DNA from: Isoetes engelmannii
Taxonomy: Eukaryota; Streptophyta; Lycopodiopsida; Isoetales; Isoetaceae
DNA: 20,674 nt
Assembly (NCBI GenBank): GCA_011763485.2
Contig: JAANSK020279157.1
Span: forward strand, 1-20,674
Direction of reading: 5' to 3'
Part shown: positions 10,139 through 19,969 of the stretch, piece after piece
Numbering within the stretch: position 1 is the first letter of the stretch
How the letters are laid out: every line of letters begins with the position of its first letter
The notes under the pieces: generated by a model
The model's input: only the letters and a program-made list of their open reading frames with translations
Databases searched by the model: none
What the model was told of the DNA's origin: nothing
Translations under genes and position numbers: made by a program

Positions 10139-13100
10139 CTGCAATAGGAGGATAGAATAAAAATTTACCTTCCATGATCCATATGAATGCCTTTAGTAGC
10201 AAAAGTCATACCATAATTTGATTTTCCAACCGTTTACGTAATTCAGCAATGTTAAATGACTTTTTGCCTACTTTCCCTGCTTTGAATTCCCACTCAGGCA
10301 CCACCCATTCATCCACCTACAAAGGAGTTTTATAAGTGTTTGCCTCAACATAAAACCTTGATATCTAACTTCTACGTGTTTAAGCCCCACTAATATCTAT
10401 CTTTTACCCCCAGGTCCTCTATAGGTGTGGGAATGACTTTAGCACCTGGAATAGTACAGCGTAATCAGTTATAGCAATACAAGGATAAGGGCAGCAACTC
10501 CCTTTCCCCAAAAGAAGCGAGAGACTCACCTCCTGTCTCTTTTAACATATCCTTGTTAATGTCCAGTGCACTCAGTCGACCCTCAGAAAAGATCAACTGA
10601 CCAGAGGCGTCCATCTTGATGGTGAGAGTTTCACCTGTCCCAACATCAATTTAGTTATACATCACATGTGCAATACCATGTAATATATTCCAGTAGCAAA
10701 CCTTCTTTTCGTTTCAAGTCATCATAGACATCAACATCAGAGCAGCTAGCCACTAAGACCTACATAAAATGAGAGCACATCTATTGGACATGGTTATATA
10801 ATAAATCTCACAATGCAAGATGGCATCGTCCCTGGCTAAACACCTGGCAATTCCGTGCTCGGATAGCAACATGGCTAAGAACATCAATAGGCGTTAGACT
10901 CAATACTGCAGTCACACCATGCGGTATATCTTCCATCCCACCAACCTGCATTGAGAGTATCATTTAATCACTAGACTCATTAGGTGCAGAACTGAAAAGA
11001 AATTTATGTGAAACAAGAGACTTTTTCTGCATCACTGGAGAAAAAAATGTTATGATGTTATGTGATAAAACAACACATGATTGTGACTCTACCGTAACGA
11101 ATTGATCCAACCAGCCTAATAGAAACTCAAAATACACATACCATAGAGGTCACAACCACATGAGATTCATCATAACTATGGCCCTGGATGGATGCCAGTG
11201 TTGGAACAACCAGCAGCTTGCCCTCTGCAGCAGGGCGATGGCTTGTGATCTGGCATATTAAAACTCAACTTTCTATTTCACTATGCAAAATTTACGATAG
11301 AAAAGCTTTCACCATATTACCTGCCAAGTGTTTAAACCCACCACTCTTTGGAGCATAGGCTGTAACTTTTGCAGTAGACTCGATAGATTGAACAAAACTT
11401 GACCCCGAATTACCTGCAGGTAACAGACAGCACACACCGCTCAAGTAACAGAAGAACCAGGTGAAAGTTTGAGCACAAAACTGTCCATCCCTGAAAAAAA
11501 ACTATTCATCCCTGTTCTCTCGCTTCTATGTATTCCATGGGAACAAAGCTGACAGTGAAGCATTTATACGAACATATAGACATGTAGCAAGCCATAATAA
11601 AGGCTTCTATGGGAACAAAGCTGACAGTGAAGCATTTATACGAACATATAGACATGTAGCAAGCCATAATAAAGGTTTCTAGGTGCTTTCTCCTCCGAAG
11701 ATATAAACTTCGCACTCCAAATCTTTGCCTACATAGTTTATCTTCTACGATAGCGAAAAAGGTGCTCATGAACTCCCAGGCTATTTAGTATTATTATGTT
11801 TTATATTAATCTTCTTTAGAAATATCAGAGGTATGGCAAACAAAATTAAAAGGTTCTTAAAAACTTTCAGTCTATTTAAATTTATGCTTTATATACATAT
11901 ATGTCCTCAAGACCTTCAAGAGAAATTGATAGATCTCTCTAGATGTAAAAAGAACTCCAAATCTAAATTGCAAGATGTTCTAAGTGGCCTAGAAGCTACT
12001 TCCAAGAGAGTAGGATGCAAAAATAGAACATATTTGTTAGTTACCTCTTCTCCGAAATTGGAAATATATTGTGTTTTGATACCACAGGCAGTTCCCAAGG
12101 CCTCTGCATGAGGCTGCACTAGCTTGTATATTGCATCCATATGATCTACAGCCAAAATGTCGTAAAGAATGTGAACATAGTAAAGAGAATTACATTCCAG
12201 CACAAACCTTCCAATGCAAGCGAAATACGATCAATCGCAGCTAGTGCTGTTAATGACCACTCTACAGTCCATCGAGTCATAGAAGTAACCTGCTTCAGTC
12301 ATTTAATAAAAACACAAATATATGATGAATAAAATCCTCAACCAGATGAGACACTACTCACCTTCCCCCAGTATTTAAGGCACATAGAAAGTTCCTCGTT
12401 TTCTCCATTTATACAGGACTCCTCCAGAACAAGTAAAATAAGCCCGCAAAGATCGTCGCCACTTAAGGATGACTGGACCATATTGGTATTAAAGTTAAAA
12501 AATATTTCATTCTACTGCATCTGAACTGACATCTATATAAAGAACAACTAATGCAAATAACTACCACATTAGCTAGCGGTAATCTCTGTTTTTTGAGCTT
12601 TAGGTTTAGAAGAGCTGTAATATAGTTCAGGAACCAGCAGTGAGGGAATGTAAGCATCTCCAACTTTTTGCATTATCAGAAAATTGCAAATTCTCACATC
12701 CTTTGGCTGGCAAATCCAACTATCCACAGTTGGCCGAGCTGCTATGGAAATTCTAGTATCGCTGAGAAAGAGAAAATCATCACAATGGACACGAGACGCA
12801 TTGTCCTTCTAATGATGGATCAGCCTAGAGGATCTTTGAAATGTCTTTCTAATGATGGGATCAGCCTAGAGGATCTGGACAGTCAACTTAATAAGCATTT
12901 AAACAGGGCACGATTTAGTTATAGACGCCAGTGTGACAGGTGGTTGAGTATTCTGGAGTCGTAGTGGCAGTTGATCTTCTAGGGTCATTTACCTTGTTAC
13001 GATGAGAAGATTCACATGTCATTAAGGGTCTTGCCTTGTCAATACGCGCTGTTAAGATGAGAAGATTCATATGTCAAACTAATTACTAGTTTAAGGGTCT

Positions 13101-16100
13101 TGCCTTGTCAATACGTGCAACGGAAATGCCAAAGAAATTACTGAGCGCTATGTCTAGTAGCAAGATATCTCTATTCGTGCTCGAATTTTGCAATACATTT
13201 CTAAGCTGCTTTCTCGCGTCCACAATGCGTCCAGGCACCCACCTGCAAAGAGAAGCTCATAAATTTGCCCCCATTCCTATTTTAAGAAAAATGTTCCTAT
13301 AGCAAAATTGTGAATGATAAGATGACATAGAGAATAAACCCAATTTTCAGAATGTATTTTGGACTCTCTGAAGCATAAAAGAATGGAGTCCACATAAAAT
13401 TGACCATTGTTCCAGTTGTGAGATGGGATCTATATTCACGTAGTGCCTTAATAATGTTTTAACCTAAACAAACTATATGCCCAAATAACTCGGCTACCAT
13501 AAAAATTAGAAAGGTTTTGCATCTGCCAAATTAATGACACCTTCTTACCAAGTACCTAAACAATACACATACTGATGCCATAATGAGATTGGATTGTAGA
13601 GAGGGACAGGAAGGTAGGACCAAACTGATCTGTCTTGAAAGAACTTACCAAGCATCCCGATTAGCTAGTATGTCATAAAGTGTTCCCTTCAGATTTCCAT
13701 CCATATAGCCTTTGCTCATTTCCGTCATGACATCAAGATCAGCGCCTGAATGCGTAATTTTCAGCACCCAGAGAAAGTGCTGAAGGAAATGTAAGCTGTT
13801 AATTTCACAAGGTGGGAAAAAAGAACGGGGGAAAAAGATTCAATATACATAAGAAATAAACAAGAAAGATTTACTAACAGTTACTGAAGACCCATGGGTC
13901 TATGAGACCAGATACATACAGCATTATGAACTTGTAAGGAAGGCATATGTCTCCTAGTCAATAAATATACTAATTACTAATTACTAAGAAAACATATACT
14001 CACAAGAAACTAGTAGATTTTTGGAAAAAAGTTCCATGGCTGCTCTAAAATGAGTTCGGATGTCAACCTCTAGCCTCTTTCATTTGCTGTCACACCTTCT
14101 CTTCTGAAAGGACTTCTTTTGAGTTCCTACCTGTTTTGTTCTCAAACAAATCTCCAGCGGGACTCTCTTAGTTACTGGAAGTTTCATTCTCTTGAGTTAG
14201 CCCTCTACCATTCCCTCCATGTTGTGAGTCTTCACTAGCAGGGAAAAAGGAAGTCCTCTGCTTGCCGTGGGCCGTCCAAAGTGTTGTTTCTGTAAAGACG
14301 CTCCTTTCGTCTTTGAGCAAGTTCTAATAATGTGCATTTCTGGTCATAATACTTCATGAACTGCTGCAGACTTGTCCCATCTCTACAAAAGCAACGATAT
14401 CTTCCTCTTATGACAAGCTTCAAACTCTACCAAGTCCAAGATCACACAACAAACAGACTAACGTGCTTGGCCCATCCAAGCTGAATCTCCAGTTGGTGAG
14501 AGGAGACCCTGATTGTCCCCCTGAAAACTTCATGATGTTTCGAAGATCAATATCTAGATCCCTGGTCTAACATAAAGCCATCAGCTAAAACCTTCAAAGT
14601 TTCTCCTTGTAAATTCTCTCTTGGAAGATAACTGCTAAATTTTACGGAACTGGTTGGGATCTTATCCACTGAAAAGCCCAGAGTGTTTAAAAGCCTAGCT
14701 GCTTTTGAAAACCAACCTTTGTTTTACCTTGACCAGGCAAGTCTTCTGAAGAAACAAAAGCTAGCCAAGGGAGTCCCCTCGTATGTCCCCAAAATTGTGT
14801 AGCTTATGCACAGAAGGTACTTCTAATTATTCCAAAGAGATATTTGAAGCCTTTCTAACTGTGCAATTAATCAGTCTGCTAATCAACTCCCCAAAATTGT
14901 GATCCATATAGTGTGAGAATCAAAACAATAAATAGGATAGCCTCGGAAAAGAGCATCCATGCGGAAGATTTCAAAGAGCCTAATATCGTTCAGGGTTTCA
15001 CTAGGAATATACATTTCAATACGAATGCAAAGAAAAATAAACACTTACCTCAAATGCAGGAATAAGTTGCGGCAAATATACTGGATGAGCAGTGATAGGA
15101 TGGTCCATATTTGCCAGCCATTCCCTTGTTATACGTCCATTATCCCTGTAGAAATTAGAAAATTAATAGTTTAAGTAAACTTGTTCTATCTTGTTCTATA
15201 AAATGCATTGGATGGCCACATACCACAGAGTCCTATAGAAGTTGTCCGAGCTGTTTGTACGAAGGAAATGGAGATATGCCTACAACATGAAATTGTTGGA
15301 AAACCATGATTCCACTTCCCGGAACTTAAATGAAGATAAAATATACCTCACATATATGAATATCCTCTGGTGAAGTGTTAGTGTGCAATTTCTGATGCCA
15401 CTGTTCCAAAAACTGCTCTACAATCCCAGGCCTGGAACATTCAGGAGTGAGATTATTGAATCAGCTGTAAAAATGGTCTACATGACAAAAACTATAGAAT
15501 CATAATCCTTACCTGTGCCCTTCTTGGATGCCATGCTCCCGCATAATATGTAAGATCCTGATAAGCCATTCACATAAATATAAACATTATAATTGACAAG
15601 CCTAGATAAATGGAAGCTGGATAAATGGAAAATTTCCATCTTAGCGGGAAGTTCTGCTACGTGTTATCAATAACAATTGGCACTTATGACAATAAAGGAT
15701 ATAAAAAGCTTAAGGACCATAAGCGACATTCTCATTTACTTGGACAATGCAAATCTGTTTTAATTATCACAGCAACGACGAGCTTGCCCCATTCTTATCT
15801 GCAAACCTGTTTTGATTATCACAGACACGAAAAGCTTACCCCATTCTTATCTCATCAGCATTTCCTCCACCACGTGGAAGTGTTCCAAGTGCCATCCGTG
15901 CAAACAACCTTACCATAGGATCTTTTGCATGCTTCACCATGTGAGCCATAGATGTTGCCAAACTCTGCATGAAAACCCACAAAACCACAAGTGTCATCTA
16001 GCTGCATTTATCACTGGTCAGCATAACCCTTAGAGAACTAGGCTGATTTTACTCGCAGCATGCTTCCTAAAAAGAGGCCATCGAGATGATCAAATGAGTG

Positions 16101-19100
16101 ACGCAGTCAAGAAATCTATGCTTGTGCGCTGCAAAAAGCTGGAGCAGCATACCCTTTCATATATACAAAATGAAACCTTTTACCCTTGATGTTTACAAGT
16201 CCCAATTCGTAAACAAAGACGAAAGAAAATGTGAACAAGGACATAAGATGTGACAATTTTCTTTCAGAACATAGACATAAAGCATCTTATATAAAGTATA
16301 TTATACTGTTTCATGAAAGAAAAGTTCTAAAATACAGATCCAATGGGTAGAGTATGCACAAGTTATGGGTGTACCATGGAACAATAATATATAACTACAT
16401 ATACAAATCATAATCATCGTACCTTCTGAACATGGGCAATGTCTTTGGCTTGGTAATTGCAATTCTTGTACCATGCTAACTGCAAACAACACATTGGTCA
16501 GCTTAGAAACCAAAATTCCAAAGATATGAAGAACACACTGCTATGACTTGTTATTTTAAAGGGTACTTGCGGCGATTGAGCCAGGTTCAGAAAATAATAT
16601 GTATTTCTCAACATTGCCATTTAGACAAATACAGCCTTCGGTAGAGCAAGAACGCATTCACACAGACATTATCCCCGGAATACCCAGATTGGGTAACTGC
16701 ACACACTTGAAGAAGATCAGCTCCCTATGCAAACTTCCCTTTCCAATCCCACCGTGAAGTAAATTCTCTCTCTCAATCTGCTTATGTCTAACATGAACTT
16801 ATTCTGCTTCTGATCCTTTGACCAGACATTAAGGGGAAGTCTTGGGCAACAGGATGTTTACTGTCACGTCCTCTCTAATTATACACATTACAAACAAAAT
16901 ATCTGGGTAGAAACCACAGCTCTAGACGTTGGCATAGAGTCCAACAAATTTCCTTAGATGAGTCTAGCTATTTGAGAAGTTGCACCTATGTGTTTGTTTC
17001 TCTGCATCCAATTTTAAAAGAAAATAGCACAGACGGGATATTATACCTGCTTCAGTGCAGACAGGCGAAGCCAAGTAAACATCAATGACATGCCTGCGGC
17101 ACCTAATGCTTTTGAGGAATCCAAGAGCTCTGATGCCAAGATGAAGCGATTAAAAAGTGACCAAGTGGAGGATGTTTCTGCTTTCACCACCTGCACATGT
17201 ACCAACTTGATGCTGGATCCTAAAAAATTAAACGAATTTTCAACAAGCTTTTTTATTCACCCGTTCAACAAGATTATGTATATCAAGCGGCTTCAAAGGA
17301 ACTTCAAAGCATCCATCATTATTGTACCAGGCACCATTATCATCCTGCCATTCAAGTCAGGGGCAATATCAGAACTATGAGACAAGTGCCATTCAACTCA
17401 GGAGGAAACACAAACTATGCAGGAGACAAGTTCCTGACAAGTAGATATATCTATCGAACTTTACAAACACACCCGTAAGACAAAGACAAGTCGATGAGGT
17501 GCTTCATTCTCAGGTATCACCAAAGAGACCTAGCAAAAATTGACGAACAGTTAGTTAGAAAACTACTATGTGTGAAACCAACATGCTATGAACGTGGATA
17601 TCTTTTACAGGAAAACAGAAACTTTGCTAATGTACACAAGGTAGAGTCTATACACAAGAGGCCTTCAACTTCTCAACGACTAGAACAAGTAAACTCCATG
17701 AGAAGAAGATTTATTGTTGTCTACTAACCTGTCCAAATCTCTTAATGTAATCTAAACTGCTATCCTAAGAAAGGCTGAATCAGAATCTGCCTCAGGATAT
17801 TCAACTTGGTGGGGCATTCCACTAGTTATTTGGATTGCTCTAGAGCCCTATATCAGCACTAGGCCCTTTTTGTTTTCTATCAAACCTTCTCTTCTGAAAA
17901 GGATTTATATTCTTCTGCTACTCCTGGTCGCTTTAATTTCTTAGACAATCCTTTAACATCAGAAGACTTCCTTTACGTTATCACCTTTTGATTACCTTGA
18001 TCCTGTGAAGGCTTATGCTTGATTTCTGAGCCTTCAATGGACTTCTATAATCCAACAACAAGGGAAGTGGTGCTAAATCACGATGTTTGATTTCATTAGA
18101 CAGATATGTTTCGTGCTGTAATGTAATGTTTCCTTATGGTCCCTTACTCGCTGATTCTTCCACAAAAATGGTTGCTGCTCTTGAGCCTTATGCTGTAGCA
18201 CTCAACTCAAATAGGGAACAAGAGGCGCATATTCCCACAACAGCCAACGAGAGGACAGACCTACCCCATAACAACGAACGAGAGGACAATATGGCACTAT
18301 TGGATGACATTTCCAGAGGACAACATACCCTCGTAATTAGAGTTGTCTAAAACTAGCAACCAGTCCAGTATCTCATCTACGAATTAAAACAACTTGTTAA
18401 CTATAGCAATGCCAGTGTCGCATTGAGCGTTGCCAATGCAGGCAATTAATACATCCAGTCAGCTAAAGAAAAAGTGACATCCTTCCACTCTTGCCACTGA
18501 CAAATTGTAAACTTCTCCTACACTTATTTCTCCCTATATCATAGTGTTTCTGATAATGCAAATTGCTACATTCCAGACATTTTCCTGACAACCTTGCACT
18601 GTTGACATTGAATGGGAGGGTGTCAGGCATGCCTATGGAACTCATCAAAAACACTTTCTACATGAGAAGATTAATGAAGAGCCTATTCCCACAAGGATAC
18701 ACAAGGAAAACAGACATTACCTCCCAACTTTTATGTGCTGCAGACGTGAAAGGTGTCTCCACAGCATTTGCAGTAGCTTGAACAGAACCAGTTGGCCACC
18801 AAGATTGGCTTGGCAAAGACCAGTTATTAGCTGCCCAATGCAAAGTCTAGTCATCTATATGTTAGCAACTTGAAAAACCTGAAGAGATGGACTCTTTTTA
18901 AACTTATAATGGGTTGTCCAAATACTATTAAGGCAATAAAATATTACTAGTTTTACTAATCATATTTATGCATTCTTCTCACGACAAAATCTGATTATAA
19001 CAAGTTAGTGTGGCATTTATGTTTCACATTTTGTACGATTCCTAAAGGTAAACAAAATTCTTCCTTAAATTCTCCAATATCTTGTTCCATAAAACCTAGA

Positions 19101-19506
19101 AAACTTAATAGAAAATTGCAGTTACCATATGATCGGAAGAAACGCTGAGATGCACCTCGTAATAGGACTCTCCATTTGTCCCCCTCTTCATATTCACTGT
19201 GGCGAACACGGAATTGTCTTCGTTGAATGGGATGGTCAATTTTTCACTCTGAACTTTTACCGATGCAATGCTGGTCGAAGTTGACGCAGCAAATGCCCTA
19301 ACCAGATGCCCAAGTCCCTGTTTATTTGATACACTGTCTGAAAACAGGCCGATATCAGCTCCAACACTTTTCCAAAACAGGCGCCCTTCAGAAAAACACC
19401 GTGTACGGCTATTTTGAACCTTTGGAACTATCATCGGATCATCAAGAATCTGAGCTCGAGCTTGCATGTTGAAGGGTAGAGAAGCTACTCCGGTGAGCAA
19501 AGCCAT
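8704..19506 (-). CDS. GWD: Alpha-glucan, water dikinase (GWD family), 31-exon nuclear gene
   Basis: GWD enzymes transfer the beta-phosphate of ATP to glucosyl residues of starch and the gamma-phosphate to water. They act in plastids and mark starch granules for breakdown. I traced 31 exons with consistent phases, totalling 3315 nt (about 1104 aa). They encode a plastid-type leader (about residues 1-75), one CBM45 (about 95-205; LHWAANNW at 129), WHQKLHTNTSPED (349), VLSHVAIRARN with the catalytic His (697), VVKGLGEVL (about 965), RSDSNGEDLEGFAGAGLY (1016) and terminal VVQSRPQ (1096). These motifs match GWD rather than PWD, which has RSSANVEDLAG and a CBM20. The ATG is the first in frame after a TAG six codons upstream and has G at +4. 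No stop or frameshift was found in the exons I trust. The gene is shorter than GWD1 (about 1400 aa) because a second CBM45 is missing. Which paralogue it is cannot be said. Confidence 0.94.
9989..10030. repeat. In-frame 21-bp tandem duplication in dikinase exon 24
   Basis: On the plus strand, 9989-10009 and 10010-10030 are near-identical 21-mers (one difference, T/C). In the protein they give SASEFPKSASEFPK at residues 845-858, just before the exon's splice donor. The outer copy overlaps the splice site, so the donor sequence was probably part of the duplicated unit. Confidence 0.9.
10212..12472 (-). other. GWD: Dikinase exons 14-23: phospho-histidine domain
   Basis: Exons: 12472-12362 (NEELSMCLKYW), 12289-12208, 12145-12045 (LVQPHAEALGTACGI), 11413-11321, 11249-11142 (GKLLVVPTLASIQGHSYDE), 10945-10844 (DIPHGVTAVLSLTPIDVLSH), 10759-10702 (VLVASCSDVDVYDDLKRKE), 10634-10530, 10445-10408 and 10316-10212 (VGKKSFNIAELRKRLEN). 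The motif DVLSHVAIRARN holds the His that is autophosphorylated in GWD enzymes (residue 697 here). The stretch after it reads NCQVLVASC where canonical GWD has CFATC, so only the second of the two redox cysteines is in place. Confidence 0.92.
11537..11680. repeat. 72-bp tandem duplication in dikinase intron 16
   Basis: ATGGGAACAAAGCTGACAGT... (11537-11608) is followed by a near-identical copy from 11609 to about 11680 (AAAGGCTTCT against AAAGGTTTCT at the end). It lies within the roughly 630-nt intron between exons 16 (12045) and 17 (11413). That intron shows nothing else I can name. Confidence 0.95.
12473..13103 (-). other. GC-AG intron 13 of the dikinase gene
   Basis: Exon 13 ends ...ATTGACAAG and is followed by GCAAGA. 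Exon 14 begins after GGTCCAG. Only this joint keeps the frame and the GWD alignment (ARIDK then SSLSGDDLCG). AAG|GCAAG is the strong consensus typical of rare GC-AG introns. Reading through would give a stop after nine more bases' worth of codons (...ARPLN, stop). The intron also holds a duplicated copy of the exon end and a 40-bp tandem duplication. A further open frame at 12540-12770 (minus) has no GWD similarity. Confidence 0.8.
12807..12876. repeat. 40-bp-period tandem duplication in intron 13
   Basis: TTCTAATGATGGATCAGCCT... (12807-12835) recurs at 12847-12876 with one inserted G. About 11 bases separate the copies. Confidence 0.9.
12994..13118. repeat. Tandem duplication of the exon 13 end and its GC donor
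   Basis: The words GTTAcGATGAGAAGATTCAcATGTC, then TTAAGGGTCTTGCCTTGTCA and ATACGcGC, occur in the same order at about 12996-13050 and 13051-13118. The upstream copy (in gene order) has 15 extra bases. The unit contains the last codons of exon 13 and the AAG|GCAAGA donor, so two identical GC donors now lie about 65 bp apart. Confidence 0.9.
13780..15048 (-). other. Large intron 11 of the dikinase gene
   Basis: This intron of about 1.27 kb separates exon 11 (LIPAFE) from exon 12 (HFLWVLK), which join in phase 0 with good GWD alignment. It includes an unrecognised 62-codon minus-strand frame (14235-14423) with the wording DGTSLQQFMKYYDQKCTLLE, loosely reminiscent of the SLxEFxxxYD helix of FAR1/MULE-type proteins. 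A CTTCTCTTCTGAAAgGA-type stretch near 14095 also occurs near 17885 in another intron, suggesting a shared dispersed repeat. Neither is strong enough to name an element. Confidence 0.5.
15754..15856. repeat. 53-bp tandem duplication spanning the exon 7 splice donor
   Basis: CTGTTTTaATTATCACAG...AGCTTgCCCCATTCTTATCT (about 15754-15801) is repeated at 15807-15856 with a few differences. On the minus strand both copies contain ATAAGAATGGG followed by a donor. The exon-proximal copy is GGG|GTAAGC and the second is GGG|GCAAGC, preceded by an acceptor-like TTTGCAG. Confidence 0.9.
15965..16422 (-). other. Intron 6 of the dikinase gene
   Basis: A 458-nt AT-rich intron with a GTACGA donor after exon 6 (...AHVQK) and a CATGCAG acceptor before exon 7. 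No other feature was seen. Confidence 0.8.
16480..17046 (-). other. Intron 5 of the dikinase gene
   Basis: A 567-nt intron between exon 5 (donor GTATAA) and exon 6 (acceptor TTTGCAG). I found no coding frame or repeat in it. Confidence 0.8.
17345..18606 (-). other. Long intron region between dikinase exons 3 and 4
   Basis: About 1.26 kb without any GWD-like coding. A plus-strand open frame (18087-18350, 87 codons) has repetitive wording (two NERxD-type segments at 18236-18290) and no recognised domain. The part around 17880-17960 shares a CTTCTCTTCTGAAAA-type stretch with intron 11. If exon 3 as drawn is wrong, the true exon completing the CBM45 must lie in this region or just upstream. Confidence 0.5.
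17346..17430. repeat. 41-44-bp tandem duplication at the exon 4 acceptor
   Basis: TGCCATTCAAGTCAGG...AACTATGAGACAAG (17346-17386) and TGCCATTCAACTCAGG...AACTATGCAGGAGACAAG (17387-17430) are adjacent diverged copies. The first includes the CAG acceptor of exon 4 (minus strand), so the acceptor-side sequence has been duplicated into the intron. Confidence 0.85.
18847..19125 (-). other. Intron 1 of the dikinase gene
   Basis: A 279-nt AT-rich intron. The donor follows ...GATCATATG and reads GTAACT. The acceptor GACTAG precedes exon 2 (ACT TTG CAT TGG). Phase 0 at both ends. Confidence 0.85.
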
Positions 19507-19832
19507 TTTCAAAAGCTTATTTCTCTAAAGAACGAGATTTCTTGTACAAGACACAGACTGAGAAGCTGCGATAATCGATTCGGTTAAAATAAATCGTCGA
19601 AAACTCGCATTGCAGCAGCTAGAAACAGGGATCCATTTCCCTTTGCGAGATGCACAGTGTGGAAAAAGCGGGGGATGACAAAGGAATCATTGGAACATAA
19701 ACAGCAGTCGAATGGATCTGCTGACAAGTGGCATGCTTGATTCCAAAAGATTCTGCCTTTATTCATACAAATCTTGCCGTATGGTTTATTGCAATTTATT
19801 GGCACCCTTGGTTGAAAAAGCTGAATGTCCTC
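19507..19832 (-). promoter_or_regulatory. GWD: 5' UTR and proximal promoter of the dikinase gene
   Basis: This is the sequence directly upstream of the ATG at 19506. An in-frame TAG six codons before the ATG marks the start of the open frame. I see no clear TATA box at a sensible distance on the minus strand and cannot place a transcription start. No upstream exon is evident. Confidence 0.5.
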
Positions 19833-19954
19833 GTGGTCGGTTCTGTTGGAATACGTGTATACTCCTAGTTTTTTTTGTATCTTTATGGGTTTTTGTGGTC
19901 GGTTCTGTTGGAATGTGTATACTCCCACTTTTGTATCTTTATGGGTTTTTGCAT
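19833..19954. repeat. 62-bp tandem duplication upstream of the dikinase gene
   Basis: GTGGTCGGTTCTGTTGGAAT...GGGTTTTT (19833-19894) is repeated at 19895-19954. The copies differ by small indels and substitutions near the middle (a T-run in the first). Confidence 0.95.
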
Positions 19955-19969
19955 ATCGTTGATTAAGGG

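Larger units (their letters stand above)
13104..17190 (-). other. GWD: Dikinase exons 5-13: central alpha-helical region
   Basis: Exons: 17190-17047 (LFNRFILASELLDSS, the MHRFNIAxEL block of GWD), 16479-16423 (LAWYKNCNYQAKDI, the WNKNYNVKPREI block), 15964-15840 (LPRGGGNADEIRM, the VGRGGxGDxxQRIRDEIL block), 15557-15513, 15431-15347 (EQWHQKLHTNTSPED), 15279-15224, 15145-15049, 13779-13649 (THSGADLD, the AVHSGADLES block) and 13242-13104 (RKQLRN...DILLLDIALSNF). Phases agree throughout. All donors are GT except the last, AAG|GCAAGA. Exon 5 follows exon 4 after a 70-nt intron, so the CBM45 is joined almost directly to the dikinase body. There is no room for a second CBM45 here. Confidence 0.9.
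17261..19506 (-). other. GWD: Dikinase exons 1-4: transit peptide and single CBM45
   Basis: Exon 1 is 19506-19126 (residues 1-127): a leader rich in Ser, Ala and Arg with few acidic residues up to about residue 75 (including VRAFAASTSTSIASV), then the first CBM45 strands (YYEVHLSVSSDHM). Exon 2 is 18846-18721 and starts TLHWAANNWSLPS, the CBM45 core with its Trp residues. Exon 3 is tentative: 18657-18607 (KVFLMSSIGMPDTLPFN) has a good acceptor but a weak GTCAAC donor, chosen only because it keeps phase. Exon 4 is 17344-17261 (DDNGAWYNNDGCFEVPL), the closing CBM45 strands. Exons 1, 2 and 4 are well supported; the joint between 2 and 4 is the least certain part of the model. Confidence 0.8.

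Noticed and set aside
12540-12770. Open minus-strand frame (ARPTVDSWICQPKDVRICNF...) that first looked like a dikinase exon
   Set aside because: No GWD similarity. Exon 13 joins exon 14 (12472-12362) in frame and in alignment without it.
18087-18350. 87-codon plus-strand frame inside a dikinase intron
   Set aside because: Open but without a known domain, partly made of an internal repeat, and antisense to the gene's intron.
18463-18654. 63-codon minus-strand frame taken as one long exon
   Set aside because: Only its first 17 residues could fit the CBM45. The remainder (NSARLSGKCLECSNLH...) does not resemble the domain.
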